64,000 nt of DNA from Paraburkholderia caribensis (GCF_002902945.1 NZ_CP026101.1:3100001-3164000); one strand, 5' to 3'. Numbered from the stretch's first letter, positions 52,870-62,129 are shown. Numbers and translations are program-made. The notes: generated from the letters alone by a model not told the origin.

Positions 52870-53421
52870 ATGAATCGCGAAGAAGCTCTCCACATTTTCA
52901 GTCACTCCGAAGAAATCGTTTCGGCCAGCGACGTCAACGCCTCCATCAGCCACATGGCCGACGCGATCCGCGCCGAGATGGCCGAAGACTTTCCGCTCGT
53001 GCTGTCGGTGATGGGCGGCGCGGCGGTGTTCACAGGCATGCTGCTGCCGCACCTCGATTTCCCGCTCGAGTTCGACTACATCCACCTCACCCGCTATCGC
53101 AACGCGATCAAGGGCAGCGCCGAGATGCAATGGCGAGTCGCGCCTTCGGGTTCCGTGAAGGACCGCGTCGTGCTCGTGCTCGACGACATCCTCGATGAAG
53201 GCGAGACGATGGCCGCGATCCGCGACCGCATCATGGATATGGGCGCGAAGCGCTTCATGAGCGCCGTGCTGTGCGAGAAGATCCTTCAGAAGGCGAAGCC
53301 GCTGCACCCGGATTTCTGCGGTTTCGAAGTGCCCGACCGTTACGTGTTCGGCTGCGGGATGGACGCGAAAGGCTACTGGCGCAATCTGCCGACTATCCGC
53401 GCGCTGACGGAAGGCGCCTGA
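52870..53421 (+). CDS. hpt: Hypoxanthine-guanine phosphoribosyltransferase
   Basis: Salvages hypoxanthine and guanine with PRPP. The 183 residues start at 52870 (MNREEALHIFSHSEEIV); the upstream 50 codons of the open frame are not conserved. Key motifs: VMGGAAVFTGMLLPHL (flexible loop region), the PRPP-binding LVLDDILDEGETMAAI and RYVFGCGMDAKGYWRN near the end. It is followed by a bidirectional terminator. Confidence 0.94.
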   Translation: MNREEALHIFSHSEEIVSASDVNASISHMADAIRAEMAEDFPLVLSVMGGAAVFTGMLLPHLDFPLEFDYIHLTRYRNAIKGSAEMQWRVAPSGSVKDRVVLVLDDILDEGETMAAIRDRIMDMGAKRFMSAVLCEKILQKAKPLHPDFCGFEVPDRYVFGCGMDAKGYWRNLPTIRALTEGA

Positions 53422-53443
53422 CGCTTTCCTGTTCGCCGTGGAT

Positions 53444-53475
53444 AAAAAAAAGCGACCTCCCGGGGTCGCTTTTTT
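53444..53475. terminator. Bidirectional terminator between hpt and marC
   Basis: AAAAAAGCGACC-loop-GGTCGCTTTTTT is a fully paired 12-bp stem with poly-A/poly-T flanks, between convergent genes, working on both strands. Confidence 0.85.
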
Positions 53476-53484
53476 GTTGAACCG

Positions 53485-54090
53485 CTATTTGTCGAGCTGA
53501 TGCACGAAAGTGCGGATGCCGCCGAGCATCATCTCCACCGAAATCGCGACGAGCACGAGACCCATCAGCCGCTCGAACGCCGTCACCGTGCGCTCGCCGA
53601 GCCATTGCTGGATGCGCTCCGCGAGCACCAGCACGATCGCGCAGACGATCATCGTCACCGTCAGCGCCGCCATCCACTCGAACATCTTGCTCGGCGCCTG
53701 CGATGTCAGCAGCATCACCGTCGCCAGCGCCGACGGGCCGGCGAGCGCGGGGATCGCGAGCGGCACGATCATCGGCTCGGCGGCCCGCGTGTCCGCGCCG
53801 AACGGGCCGTCGGGATGCGGAAAGATCATCCGCAGCGCGATCAGGAACAGCACAATGCCGCCGCCGATCCGCAATGACAGATCCGTCAGGCTCATCATCC
53901 GCAGAAAGCGGTCGCCGACCAGCATGAAGACCAGCAGGATCACGAAGGCGATGGCGACTTCGCGCAGAATCACGCGGATGCGCCGGTGAGGCGCAACACC
54001 CCGCAGGCAGTTGATGAAGAGCGGGATGTTGCCGAGTGGATCAGTGATGAGTATCAGCAGGATGGTCGCGGACAGGAAGTTGTACTCCAC
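53485..54090 (-). CDS. MarC-family integral membrane protein
   Basis: A 201-residue inner-membrane protein with six predicted hydrophobic segments (LILITDPLGNIPLFINCL near the N terminus, IAFVILLVFMLVGDRF, GGIVLFLIALRM, LAIPALAGPSALATVML, VTMIVCAIVLVLA). The motif DPLGNIPLF is a MarC/UPF0056 marker. Transport activity is unproven. It ends the minus-strand run from proS, 12 bp downstream of its stop. Confidence 0.9.
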   Translation of the reverse strand: MEYNFLSATILLILITDPLGNIPLFINCLRGVAPHRRIRVILREVAIAFVILLVFMLVGDRFLRMMSLTDLSLRIGGGIVLFLIALRMIFPHPDGPFGADTRAAEPMIVPLAIPALAGPSALATVMLLTSQAPSKMFEWMAALTVTMIVCAIVLVLAERIQQWLGERTVTAFERLMGLVLVAISVEMMLGGIRTFVHQLDK

Positions 54091-54102
54091 CGTCCGCTCC
54101 CG

Positions 54103-55839
54103 TCAGCGCGCAAGCGCTGCGTTGATCTTGTCGATCACGACCTGCGCCGCGCCTTCGACGGGCAACAGCGTGGCTTCTGCGTCGCGGCGGCCCTGGTACT
54201 CGAGCTTGCCGTCCTTCAGGCCACGATCGCCGATGACCAGACGGTGCGGCACGCCGATCAGTTCCCAGTCCGCGAACATCACGCCCGGACGCTCGCCGCG
54301 ATCGTCGAGAATCACGTCGATGCCCGCTGCCGTCAGCTCGTCGTGCAGCTTGTCCGCCTGCTCGCGCACGGCGTCGCTGCGGTCGTAGCCCATCGGGCAC
54401 AGCACGACTTCGAACGGCGCGATCGATTCCGGCCAGATGATGCCCTTGTCGTCGAAGTTCTGCTCGATCGCCGCGCCGAGAATACGCGTGACGCCGATGC
54501 CGTAGCAGCCCATTTGCATCGGCTGCGGCTTGCCGGACTCGTCGAGGCACGTCGCGTTCATCGCTTCCGAATACTTGGTGCCGAGCTGGAACACGTGGCC
54601 AACTTCGATGCCGCGGCAAATGTCGATCACGCCCTTGCCGTCCGGCGACGGGTCGCCCTTCTTCACGTTGCGGATATCCGCGACGACCGGCTCGGGCAGA
54701 TCGCGGCCCCAGTTGACGCCCGTCGTGTGGAAATCGACCTCGTTCGTGCCGACCACGAAGTCGCTCATGTTCGCGACCGTGCGGTCCGCGATCACCTTGA
54801 CCGGCTTCTTCGTGTTGATCGGCCCGAGGTAGCCCGGCGGCGTGCCGAACCACTCCACAATCTCTTCTTCCGTCGCGAAGCGGAACTCGGCGAGACCCGG
54901 CAGCTTGTTGACCTTGATCTCGTTCAGGTCGTGGTCGCCGCGCAGCATCAGCAGCCAGATGGTCGGCTCGGCACCTTCGTTTTCGGTGGCGAGGATGATC
55001 GACTTGATGGTCTTTTCGAGCGGAATGTCCAGATATTCGGCGACGGCTTCGCACTTGGCCTTGCCGGGCGTCGGCGTCTTCTTCAACGCTTCCTTCGGCG
55101 CAGCGCGTTCGGCGATCAGCGGCAGCGCTTCAGCCGCTTCGACGTTCGATGCGAAATCCGACGTCGGGCAGTAAGCGATATCGTCTTCGCCCGTATCGGC
55201 GATCACGTGGAATTCATGCGAGCCGCTGCCGCCGATCGAGCCGTTGTCCGCCGCGACCGCGCGGAAGTCGAGGCCGAGGCGCGTGAAGATGCGCACATAG
55301 GCGTCGTACATCTTGCGATACGACTCTTTCAGGCCGTCCGCGTCCTTATCGAACGAATACGCGTCCTTCATGATGAACTCACGGCCGCGCATCACGCCGA
55401 AACGCGGACGGATTTCGTCGCGGAACTTCGTCTGGATCTGATAGAAGTTCACGGGCAGCTGACGGTAGCTCTTGATCTGGTTACGCGCGATATCCGTCAC
55501 GACTTCTTCGTGCGTCGGTCCGATCACGAAGTCGGTCTGCTTGCGGTCCTTGAAGCGCAGCAGTTCGGGACCATATTTTTCCCAGCGGCCCGATTCCTGC
55601 CACAGCTCTGCCGGCTGCACAGCCGGCATCAGCAGTTCGATCCCGCCTGCACGGTTCATTTCCTCGCGCACGATCGCTTCCACCTTACGGATCGAACGCA
55701 AGCCAATTGGCAGATAGTTGTAGATGCCGCCAGCGACGCGCCGGATCATCCCGGCCCGCACCATGAGCTTGTGACTGACGATTTCCGCGTCGGCGGGCGC
55801 TTCCTTCAGGGTGCCAATAAAGAATCGGGAGGCTTTCAT
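54103..55839 (-). CDS. proS: Prolyl-tRNA synthetase
   Basis: Class II synthetase charging tRNA-Pro. The 578 residues are the bacterial type with an editing (INS) domain. Motif 1 is GGIYNYLPIGLRSIRKVE, motif 2 is QTKFRDEIRPRFGVMRGREF, motif 3 is MGCYGIGVTRILGA; the INS domain spans about 225-400 with PTPGKAKCEAVAEYLD, and the anticodon-binding domain is C-terminal. tRNA-Pro(CGG), one of its substrates, is encoded at 62017. Divergent from rppH. Confidence 0.98.
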   Translation of the reverse strand: MKASRFFIGTLKEAPADAEIVSHKLMVRAGMIRRVAGGIYNYLPIGLRSIRKVEAIVREEMNRAGGIELLMPAVQPAELWQESGRWEKYGPELLRFKDRKQTDFVIGPTHEEVVTDIARNQIKSYRQLPVNFYQIQTKFRDEIRPRFGVMRGREFIMKDAYSFDKDADGLKESYRKMYDAYVRIFTRLGLDFRAVAADNGSIGGSGSHEFHVIADTGEDDIAYCPTSDFASNVEAAEALPLIAERAAPKEALKKTPTPGKAKCEAVAEYLDIPLEKTIKSIILATENEGAEPTIWLLMLRGDHDLNEIKVNKLPGLAEFRFATEEEIVEWFGTPPGYLGPINTKKPVKVIADRTVANMSDFVVGTNEVDFHTTGVNWGRDLPEPVVADIRNVKKGDPSPDGKGVIDICRGIEVGHVFQLGTKYSEAMNATCLDESGKPQPMQMGCYGIGVTRILGAAIEQNFDDKGIIWPESIAPFEVVLCPMGYDRSDAVREQADKLHDELTAAGIDVILDDRGERPGVMFADWELIGVPHRLVIGDRGLKDGKLEYQGRRDAEATLLPVEGAAQVVIDKINAALAR

Positions 55840-56128
55840 TCAGAATTTTCCAAAAGCGGCGGACCAAAGGGGCCGCCCGAAAGGGTAAGACGATGGGTTC
55901 GCGCGCCTGAGCGCCAGATCATGTCCGCGCACGCTGTAACAGGCCGAAAAGCGATTGTCGCATGCGCGGGCATTTGTCCAACGACGTGCCAAAAGCGCCG
56001 GAAAGCGGCTTTCGAGGCGACGGACGAGGCTTGTTGCGGGCAATCGCGCCAATCTGGTGCGAGGCGGTGCGTCGGACCCGTTATCTGTTTATAATCAAAG
56101 CAATTTTAAAGGATTCGAAGGTGGTTGT

Positions 56129-56827
56129 ATGCTGGATCGTGAAGGCTTTCGCCCGAACGTCGGCATCATCCTCTTGAACGCTCACAACGAGGTGTTTTGG
56201 GGCAAGCGTCTGCGTGAACATTCCTGGCAGTTTCCGCAAGGGGGCATCAAGTATGGTGAGACCCCCGTGCAGGCGATGTTCAGGGAATTGCACGAAGAAA
56301 CCGGCCTGCTTCCGGAGCACGTCAAGGTTATCGGTCGCACGCGTGACTGGTTGCGTTATGAGGTGCCTGACAAGTTCATCAAGCGTGAGGTCCGCGGCCA
56401 TTACCGCGGCCAGAAGCAGATCTGGTTCCTGCTCCGGATGGTTGGACGCGATTGCGACATTTGTTTGCGCGCGACCGATCACCCCGAGTTCGATGCCTGG
56501 CGCTGGAACGAGTACTGGGTGCCGCTCGACTGTGTGATCGAGTTCAAGCGGGATGTGTATCAGCTGGCGTTAACGGAATTGTCCCGTTTCCTGCGGCGTC
56601 CTGCGCCGCGCACGGAACGGCCAGGTGGACATCATCACGGGCAGCGCTATCCACGGATGGCGTCGTCGGTGAATGCGCCGCCTGGGGCGTCGATGGAGTC
56701 CGCGGCGTCCGTGACCACCGTCACGACGACATTTGTAGTCGAGACGACGCTGCGTGCGACAATCGGGTCTGACTGTTCGTCGACGGAAGATCCGGCGGCC
56801 GTTCAGGCACCGGGTCTGCGCGACTGA
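56129..56827 (+). CDS. rppH: RNA pyrophosphohydrolase
   Basis: Nudix hydrolase that removes pyrophosphate from the 5' end of mRNA and opens it to RNase E decay. The start at 56129 (MLDREGFRPNVGI) is the family start. The Nudix box GGIKYGETPVQAM then FRELHEETGL (residues 38-60) is intact with its Glu53/56/57. 232 residues against about 176 in E. coli: the ~65 extra are a C-terminal low-complexity tail (ASSVNAPPGASMESAASVTT) with no domain. A TATAAT hexamer at 56090-56095 is a likely -10 with a poor -35. Confidence 0.95.
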   Translation: MLDREGFRPNVGIILLNAHNEVFWGKRLREHSWQFPQGGIKYGETPVQAMFRELHEETGLLPEHVKVIGRTRDWLRYEVPDKFIKREVRGHYRGQKQIWFLLRMVGRDCDICLRATDHPEFDAWRWNEYWVPLDCVIEFKRDVYQLALTELSRFLRRPAPRTERPGGHHHGQRYPRMASSVNAPPGASMESAASVTTVTTTFVVETTLRATIGSDCSSTEDPAAVQAPGLRD

Positions 56828-56902
56828 CGCTAAGCGGCTGTCCACGCCGCATCTGCCGGTGCGGCGTGAGACACGCTGCGCCGGCGTTTCGAGGAAATCA
56901 CA

Positions 56903-57487
56903 TTGAAAGTATCTGCTTTCGCCGTGGCGTGCGTCGCCGCGGGCGTTCTGCTGGCTGGCTGTTCGAGCACCAAGAATCCCACTCCGTCTGACGCTTCCAA
57001 GTCTGAAGGTCCCAAGAGCGACTTTCAGTATCTGTTCGACCGGCCGTCGACGTGGACCGAAAAGAAAGTCGATACGCTCCCGGCCATGCCGCAACCCGGC
57101 GATCTGCTGCCGTTCAACGTTTCGCAGAACACACCGCTGCAGTTCGCGCTCGATGGGAAATCGCTGACGGTCGACAGCGACGGCGTGATCCGCTACACGG
57201 TGGTCATTACGAGCCCGAGCGGCGCGCGCAACGTGAACTACGAAGGGATTCGCTGCGAAGACTACTCGTGGAAGCTGTACGCGGGACTCAACGCCGATCA
57301 CGACGGCTGGGACCGCACGGTCGAAAACGATTGGTCGCGCATCGAAAACGGCGATCTGAACGCGTATCACGCAGCGCTGTATCAGGACTTTTTCTGTTCG
57401 AGCAAGTTGCCAGTCGGCAAGGCGGATGTGATTCTGAACAATATCCGATACAAGCGCGTGAACAGCACGTTGATTCGCGGAAGCTGA
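56903..57487 (+). CDS. CNP1-like family lipoprotein
   Basis: A 194-residue exported protein of the CNP1-like family, known mainly from beta-proteobacteria. The start is TTG at 56903 with GAGGAAAT upstream. The signal peptide has a lipobox LLAGC (Cys20). The mature part includes FDRPSTWTEKKVDTLPAMP, VIRYTVVITSPSGARNVNYEG and RCEDYSWKLYA (conserved CxD) and a second Cys in DFFCSSKLP. Function is unknown. It is followed by a bidirectional terminator. Confidence 0.85.
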   Translation: MKVSAFAVACVAAGVLLAGCSSTKNPTPSDASKSEGPKSDFQYLFDRPSTWTEKKVDTLPAMPQPGDLLPFNVSQNTPLQFALDGKSLTVDSDGVIRYTVVITSPSGARNVNYEGIRCEDYSWKLYAGLNADHDGWDRTVENDWSRIENGDLNAYHAALYQDFFCSSKLPVGKADVILNNIRYKRVNSTLIRGS

Positions 57488-57543
57488 CACGACGGGTCTG
57501 TCATCTGCGCGCGTCTGCCTGGCCGGCTCGATGCAGGCGCAAC

Positions 57544-57580
57544 AAAAAGCCGTTCCACCTTGCGATGGAACGGCTTTTTT
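57544..57580. terminator. Bidirectional terminator between the CNP1-like gene and proB
   Basis: AAAAAGCCGTTCCA, 8-nt loop, then the exact reverse complement of the 14-mer plus one more T. It separates convergent genes. Confidence 0.85.
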
Positions 57581-57604
57581 GTAGCCTCGCGCACGGGAGC
57601 GCGT

Positions 57605-58723
57605 CTAGATCAGCACCAGATTGTCCCGATGGATGAGTTCGGGCTCCAGCATGTAACCCAGCACAGATTCAATCTCGCCGCTCGGACGACGCTGGATCAG
57701 CTTCGTCTCCGCGCTGCTGTAGTTCGTCAACCCGCGCGCGACCTCGCGCCCCGACGGGCTCAGGCACGCGATCACCTCGCCGCGCGCGAACGCGCCCTGC
57801 ACGCCGACTACGCCGATTGGCAGCAGACTCTTGCCGCCTTCTGTGAGCTTTTCGACAGCGCCGTCGTCGATCACGACATGCCCGCGCACCTGAAGATGAT
57901 CGGCCATCCACTGCTTGCGCGCAGCCATACGAGCCGTGCGCGCGATCAGTTGTGTGCCGATCGCCTCGCCCGATGCGAGCCGGGCCAGTACGTCCGCCTC
58001 ACGGCCGCTTGCGATCACCGTGTTCGCGCCGCTATGCGCCGCGCGCTTCGCCGCGAGAATTTTCGTCAACATGCCGCCGCGGCCGATGCTCGAGCCGGCG
58101 CCGCCCGCCATCGCCTCGAGTTCCGGCAAGCCCGCATCGGCCTGCTGGACGAGCGTCGCGGCCGGGTCCTTGCGCGGGTCCGCGGTGAAGAGACCTTGCT
58201 GGTCGGTCAGGATGATCAGCGCATCGCCTTCGATCAGATTCGCCACCAGCGCACCGAGCGTATCGTTGTCGCCGAACTTGATTTCGTCCGTGACGACGGT
58301 GTCGTTTTCATTGATGATCGGCACCACGCCCAGACGCAACAACGTCAGCAGCGTGGAGCGCGCGTTCAGATAGCGTTCGCGATCGGCCAGGTCGGCGTGC
58401 GTCAGCAGGATTTGCGCGGTGCGAATGGAATGCTCGGCGAAACGGCTTTCATAGACCTGCGCGAGGCCCATCTGGCCCACGGCGGCGGCTGCCTGCAGTT
58501 CGTCGATTTCACGCGGACGCCTGGTCCAGCCAAGACGCTGCATGCCCTCGGCGATCGCGCCCGAGCTGACGAGCACGACTTCCTTGCCCTGCTCGCGCAG
58601 CGCGGCGATCTGCGCGGCCCAGCGGCCAATTGCCGCGTGATCGAGCCCGCGCCCGTCGTTCGTGACGAGACTCGAACCGACTTTCACTACCAATCGCCTG
58701 GAATCTGCGATAACGGAACGCAT
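57605..58723 (-). CDS. proB: Glutamate 5-kinase
   Basis: First step of proline synthesis, ATP-dependent phosphorylation of glutamate. The start at 58723 (MRSVIADSRRLVVKVG) is chosen; the open frame extends into obgE's 3' flank. 372 residues: the kinase domain with KVGSSLVTNDGRG, VLVSSGAIAEGMQRL, INENDTV and GGMLTKILAAKRAA, and a C-terminal PUA domain (about 285-365, HLQVRGHVVIDDGAV...). It follows obgE by 73 bp, completing the rplU-rpmA-obgE-proB order found throughout Burkholderiaceae. Confidence 0.97.
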   Translation of the reverse strand: MRSVIADSRRLVVKVGSSLVTNDGRGLDHAAIGRWAAQIAALREQGKEVVLVSSGAIAEGMQRLGWTRRPREIDELQAAAAVGQMGLAQVYESRFAEHSIRTAQILLTHADLADRERYLNARSTLLTLLRLGVVPIINENDTVVTDEIKFGDNDTLGALVANLIEGDALIILTDQQGLFTADPRKDPAATLVQQADAGLPELEAMAGGAGSSIGRGGMLTKILAAKRAAHSGANTVIASGREADVLARLASGEAIGTQLIARTARMAARKQWMADHLQVRGHVVIDDGAVEKLTEGGKSLLPIGVVGVQGAFARGEVIACLSPSGREVARGLTNYSSAETKLIQRRPSGEIESVLGYMLEPELIHRDNLVLI

Positions 58724-58796
58724 TGTGCGCGGCCTCCAAGATGATTCGTAAGGCCGGCGCATGCTGGGAGTGCGCCGGCATCCAGGGTACGGCTGT

Positions 58797-59912
58797 TTAC
58801 TCCTGCGGCTCGACGGGCGCGCCCGCGCTGCCGCTCGCCTGCCCTTCCCGGAAGCGCACGTCAGCGGCCATATCTTCGGCTTCCGCCGCGCGGTGCGCAT
58901 CCGAATGCTCGGAGATGTAGTCGTACACGGCGTAGCAGAGGCTTTCGCAGCCTTGGCCCGTGAGCGCCGAAATTTCGAAGACGGGGCCGTCCCATTCGAA
59001 GTCTTTCAGGAATTTGGCCACGCGTGCTTCGCGCTCGTCTTCGGGAACCATGTCGAGCTTGTTCAGCACCAGCCAGCGAGGCTTGCCGAACAGCTCTTCG
59101 TCGTACTTGCGCAGTTCGTTGACGATCGCCTTCGCTTCCGCGACGGGATCGACCGATTCGTCGAACGGCGCAAGATCGACGATATGCAGCAGCAAGCCCG
59201 TGCGCTGCAAGTGCCGCAGGAACTGATGCCCCAGGCCAGCACCTTCCGCCGCGCCTTCGATCAGCCCCGGAATGTCGGCGATGACGAAGCTGCGACTCGG
59301 CCCGACGCGCACCACGCCGAGATTCGGCGCAAGGGTCGTGAACGGATAATCGGCGATTTTCGGCTTCGCGTTCGACACCGAGGAAATGAACGTCGACTTG
59401 CCCGCGTTCGGCATGCCGAGCAAACCGACATCCGCGAGCACCTTCAATTCGAGGCGCACCATGCGGCGCTCGCCCGGCTTGCCTTCCGTCTTCTGACGCG
59501 GCGCGCGATTCGTACTGGACTTGAAGTGCAGGTTGCCGAGGCCGCCCGAGCCGCCCTGCGCGATCTGCACAGTCTGGTTGTGCTCGGTGAGGTCGGCGAT
59601 CAACTCGCCCGTATCCATGTCCGTGATGATCGTGCCGACGGGCATGCGCAACGTGATGTCGTCGCCGCCCTTGCCGTAGCAATCCGAGCCGCGGCCGTTT
59701 TCGCCGTTGCGCGCCTGATGTTTTTTCGCGTACCGGTAGTCGATCAGCGTGTTGATGTTGCGGTCTGCGACCGCAAAGACGCTGCCGCCGCGGCCGCCGT
59801 CGCCGCCGTCCGGACCGCCGAACGGGACGAACTTCTCGCGGCGCATCGACGCGCTGCCATCTCCCCCGTCGCCGGCGATGACTTCAATCCTCGCTTCGTC
59901 AATGAACTTCAT
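58797..59912 (-). CDS. obgE: GTPase ObgE/CgtA
   Basis: Essential ribosome-associated GTPase of 50S assembly and growth control. 371 residues: the glycine-rich Obg fold (1-~158, MKFIDEARIEVIAGDGGDG... GGDGGRGGSV), then the G domain with P-loop GMPNAGKSTFISSVS (about 166-180), DIPGLIEGAAEGAGLG, LNKLDMVPED and a short acidic C-terminal region. Upstream is the rplU-rpmA terminator, so it may have its own promoter (59913-60070). Confidence 0.98.
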   Translation of the reverse strand: MKFIDEARIEVIAGDGGDGSASMRREKFVPFGGPDGGDGGRGGSVFAVADRNINTLIDYRYAKKHQARNGENGRGSDCYGKGGDDITLRMPVGTIITDMDTGELIADLTEHNQTVQIAQGGSGGLGNLHFKSSTNRAPRQKTEGKPGERRMVRLELKVLADVGLLGMPNAGKSTFISSVSNAKPKIADYPFTTLAPNLGVVRVGPSRSFVIADIPGLIEGAAEGAGLGHQFLRHLQRTGLLLHIVDLAPFDESVDPVAEAKAIVNELRKYDEELFGKPRWLVLNKLDMVPEDEREARVAKFLKDFEWDGPVFEISALTGQGCESLCYAVYDYISEHSDAHRAAEAEDMAADVRFREGQASGSAGAPVEPQE

Positions 59913-60070
59913 GCGTTACTCCGTCCCGTAGGTATTGCTATTTTGCCGCGCGTGGCGCGCGTGCACCATTGGCCGAATGGCCAGATTGAGTCCGATTCTT
60001 GTCCCATCGCGACAACGAAGTGCCGCGACGGATGCAGGTGTGCGAACAGAAGTCCGAAAGGCCTGCAAAC

Positions 60071-60104
60071 AAAAAGGCCCCGCAAACTTCGCGGGGCCTT
60101 TTTT
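60071..60104 (-). terminator. Terminator of the rplU-rpmA operon
   Basis: On the minus strand AAAAAGGCCCCGC-GAAGTTT-GCGGGGCC TTTTT is a strong stem with U-tail, 30 bp past the rpmA stop and 158 bp before obgE. Confidence 0.8.
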
Positions 60105-60133
60105 CCGGTCCTGAAGCCCGTGCCTGATTAAGC

Positions 60134-60397
60134 TCAGACAGCAGCCGGGACGACGTTGACCATGTGCTTCTTGCCGGCGCCCTTCGTCGAGAACTTGACG
60201 TGGCCGTCCGTCAGCGCGAACAAGGTGTGATCCTTGCCGATGCCGACGTTGTCACCCGGGTGCATACGCGTGCCGCGTTGACGCACGATGATGCCGCCAG
60301 CCAAGATCGCCTGACCGCCGTACACTTTCACGCCAAGTCGTTTCGACTCGGAGTCGCGGCCGTTCCGGGACGATCCGCCTGCCTTTTTGTGTGCCAT
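60134..60397 (-). CDS. rpmA: 50S ribosomal protein L27
   Basis: Ribosomal protein near the peptidyl-transferase centre. The 87 residues are normal; MAHKKAGGSSRNGRDSESKR is the conserved flexible N terminus and RQRGTRMHPGDNVGIGKDHT the core. It lies 24 bp after rplU. GGAGC precedes the ATG. Confidence 0.99.
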   Translation of the reverse strand: MAHKKAGGSSRNGRDSESKRLGVKVYGGQAILAGGIIVRQRGTRMHPGDNVGIGKDHTLFALTDGHVKFSTKGAGKKHMVNVVPAAV

Positions 60398-60421
60398 TTG
60401 TTAGCTCCTTGCCCGATGCGC

Positions 60422-60733
60422 TTACGCGTTGATCGCGTCGATGCGCAGTTCGGTGTAGTTCTGGCGGTGGCCGCCATGCTTCTGGTAGTGCTTCCGGCGA
60501 CGCATCTTGAAGATGGTCACTTTCTTGTGACGACCTTGAGACACGACGGTAGCCTTGACGGAAGCCCCACTGACCAGCGGCGTACCGAACTTAATCGATT
60601 CGCCTTCGCCCACTGCGAGAACCTGGTCGAGCGTGATTTCAGCGTCAATGTCTGCCGGTATCTGTTCTACTTTAAGTTTTTCGCCGACAGCAACTTTATA
60701 CTGCTTGCCGCCGGTTTTTATGACCGCGTACAT
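60422..60733 (-). CDS. rplU: 50S ribosomal protein L21
   Basis: Large-subunit protein binding 23S rRNA. The start at 60733 (MYAVIKTGGKQYKVAVG) gives 103 residues, the family length; the longer frame is not conserved. The C-terminal MRRRKHYQKHGGHRQNYTEL is diagnostic. First gene of the rplU-rpmA pair, with the strong promoter at 60788-60816. Confidence 0.99.
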   Translation of the reverse strand: MYAVIKTGGKQYKVAVGEKLKVEQIPADIDAEITLDQVLAVGEGESIKFGTPLVSGASVKATVVSQGRHKKVTIFKMRRRKHYQKHGGHRQNYTELRIDAINA

Positions 60734-60787
60734 TGAAAACCTCACTCTGGATTCATTTTCCCCACGCACCACGCGCGGAAACCCTCG

Positions 60788-60816
60788 ATTATACATAGAG
60801 TTAGCTGCGCGGTCAA
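60788..60816 (-). promoter_or_regulatory. Strong sigma-70 promoter of rplU-rpmA
   Basis: On the minus strand TTGACC (reverse complement of 60811-60816), 17-bp spacer, consensus TATAAT (60788-60793). The start would lie near 60781, a 48-nt leader. This is the best-matching promoter in the window, as expected for a ribosomal operon. Confidence 0.8.
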
Positions 60817-60971
60817 AATCAGTTGACAACGACCGCGACCGCCCGTCCCGCGCGCGACAAACGCAGGCGATCCATCCGCAAACGGATCAAAACGGCCATG
60901 AACAAATGGTGTCCGGCGCGGAAATGCCGCAGTTCGCCTTATAATTCGCGGCACTACCCGAATTCGCCACC

Positions 60972-61964
60972 ATGTCGTCAACCGCCACCCCCACCCCCAA
61001 CGCAGCAAATCTGCTCGCTCCGATCGCCGAAGACATGCAGCAGGTGAATCGCGTCATCCGGCACCGTCTGGCGTCCGAGGTGATGCTGATCAACCAGATC
61101 TCCGAGTACATCATCAGTGCCGGAGGCAAGCGTCTGCGGCCTGCGCTGCTGCTGCTCGTGGCAGGCGCGCTCGGCGACAGGACGGGGCATCGGCACGAAC
61201 TGGCGGCCGTCGTCGAGTTCATCCATACGGCTACGCTGCTGCACGACGACGTCGTCGACGAATCTGATCTGCGCCGCGGCCGCCAGACGGCCAATGCGCT
61301 GTTCGGCAATGCGGCGAGCGTGCTGGTCGGCGACTTCCTGTATTCCCGCTCGTTCCAGATGATGGTCGGCGTGGGCAAGATGCGCGTGATGGAGATTCTT
61401 TCGGAAGCGACCAACATCATTTCCGAAGGCGAAGTGCTGCAGCTGTTGAACATGCACGACGCGGACGTCGACGAAGCGCGTTACATGCAGGTGATCCGCT
61501 ACAAGACGGCCAAGCTGTTCGAGGCGGCGGCCCAGTTGGGCGCCGTGCTGGCGGGCGCCGACGCGACCACGGAAGCGGCTGCAGCGGAATTCGGCCGGCG
61601 CATCGGCACGGCCTTCCAGATCATGGACGACTGGCTCGACTACACGGGCACGCCGGAATCGATGGGCAAGAACGCTGGCGACGACCTGCGTGAAGGCAAG
61701 CCTACGCTGCCGCTCATCTATCTGATCGAACGCGGCACGCCCGAGCAGGCGGCGCTTGCGCGCGAGGCAATCGAACAAGGCGGCACGGACCGCTTCGACG
61801 AAATTTTCGAGGCCATCACGCGTTCCGGCGCGCTAGATCACACGCTCGAATGCGCGAAGCAGGAAGCGCAGGCCGCAGCCGCAGCAATTTCTTCGTTTCC
61901 CGATTCCATTTACAAAGAAAGCCTGCTAGAATTATGTTCTTACTCGACGACGAGGCAGTCTTAA
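60972..61964 (+). CDS. ispB: Octaprenyl/polyprenyl diphosphate synthase
   Basis: Makes the polyprenyl side chain of ubiquinone from FPP and IPP. 330 residues with the two aspartate-rich motifs of trans-prenyltransferases: LHDDVVDESDLRRG (FARM, about 90-103) and QIMDDWLDYTG (SARM, about 217-227), plus GGKRLRPALLLL. Chain length cannot be read exactly; octaprenyl fits ubiquinone-8 of Burkholderiaceae. Divergent from rplU; a TATAAT hexamer at 60940-60945 is a probable -10 with a weak -35. Confidence 0.95.
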   Translation: MSSTATPTPNAANLLAPIAEDMQQVNRVIRHRLASEVMLINQISEYIISAGGKRLRPALLLLVAGALGDRTGHRHELAAVVEFIHTATLLHDDVVDESDLRRGRQTANALFGNAASVLVGDFLYSRSFQMMVGVGKMRVMEILSEATNIISEGEVLQLLNMHDADVDEARYMQVIRYKTAKLFEAAAQLGAVLAGADATTEAAAAEFGRRIGTAFQIMDDWLDYTGTPESMGKNAGDDLREGKPTLPLIYLIERGTPEQAALAREAIEQGGTDRFDEIFEAITRSGALDHTLECAKQEAQAAAAAISSFPDSIYKESLLELCSYSTTRQS

Positions 61965-62016
61965 TCGAGACTGACACGCCGGATTAGTCCGGATCGAGTG
62001 ATCTGCAGTACCAAAT

Positions 62017-62093
62017 CGGGGTGTAGCTTAGCCTGGTAGAGCGCTACGTTCGGGACGTAGAGGCCGGAGGTTCGAATCCTCTCACCCCGACCA
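62017..62093 (+). tRNA. tRNA-Pro(CGG)
   Basis: A 77-nt cloverleaf with encoded CCA. The acceptor stem CGGGGTG pairs with CACCCCG; the anticodon stem CTACG/CGTAG encloses the 7-nt loop TTCGGGA, so the anticodon is CGG (reads CCG proline codons). The T-loop is TTCGAAT. A terminator follows directly. Confidence 0.98.
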
Positions 62094-62100
62094 GATTTTA

Positions 62101-62129
62101 AAAAAACCGCGCATTGCGCGGTTTTTTTT
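62101..62129 (+). terminator. Terminator after tRNA-Pro
   Basis: AAAAAACCGCGC-ATT-GCGCGGTTTTTTTT, a fully paired stem with eight T residues, 8 bp after the tRNA 3' end. Confidence 0.85.

Noticed and set aside
53986..56094. 702-codon plus-strand ORF antisense to proS
   Set aside because: Shadow of proS and marC; no domain similarity.
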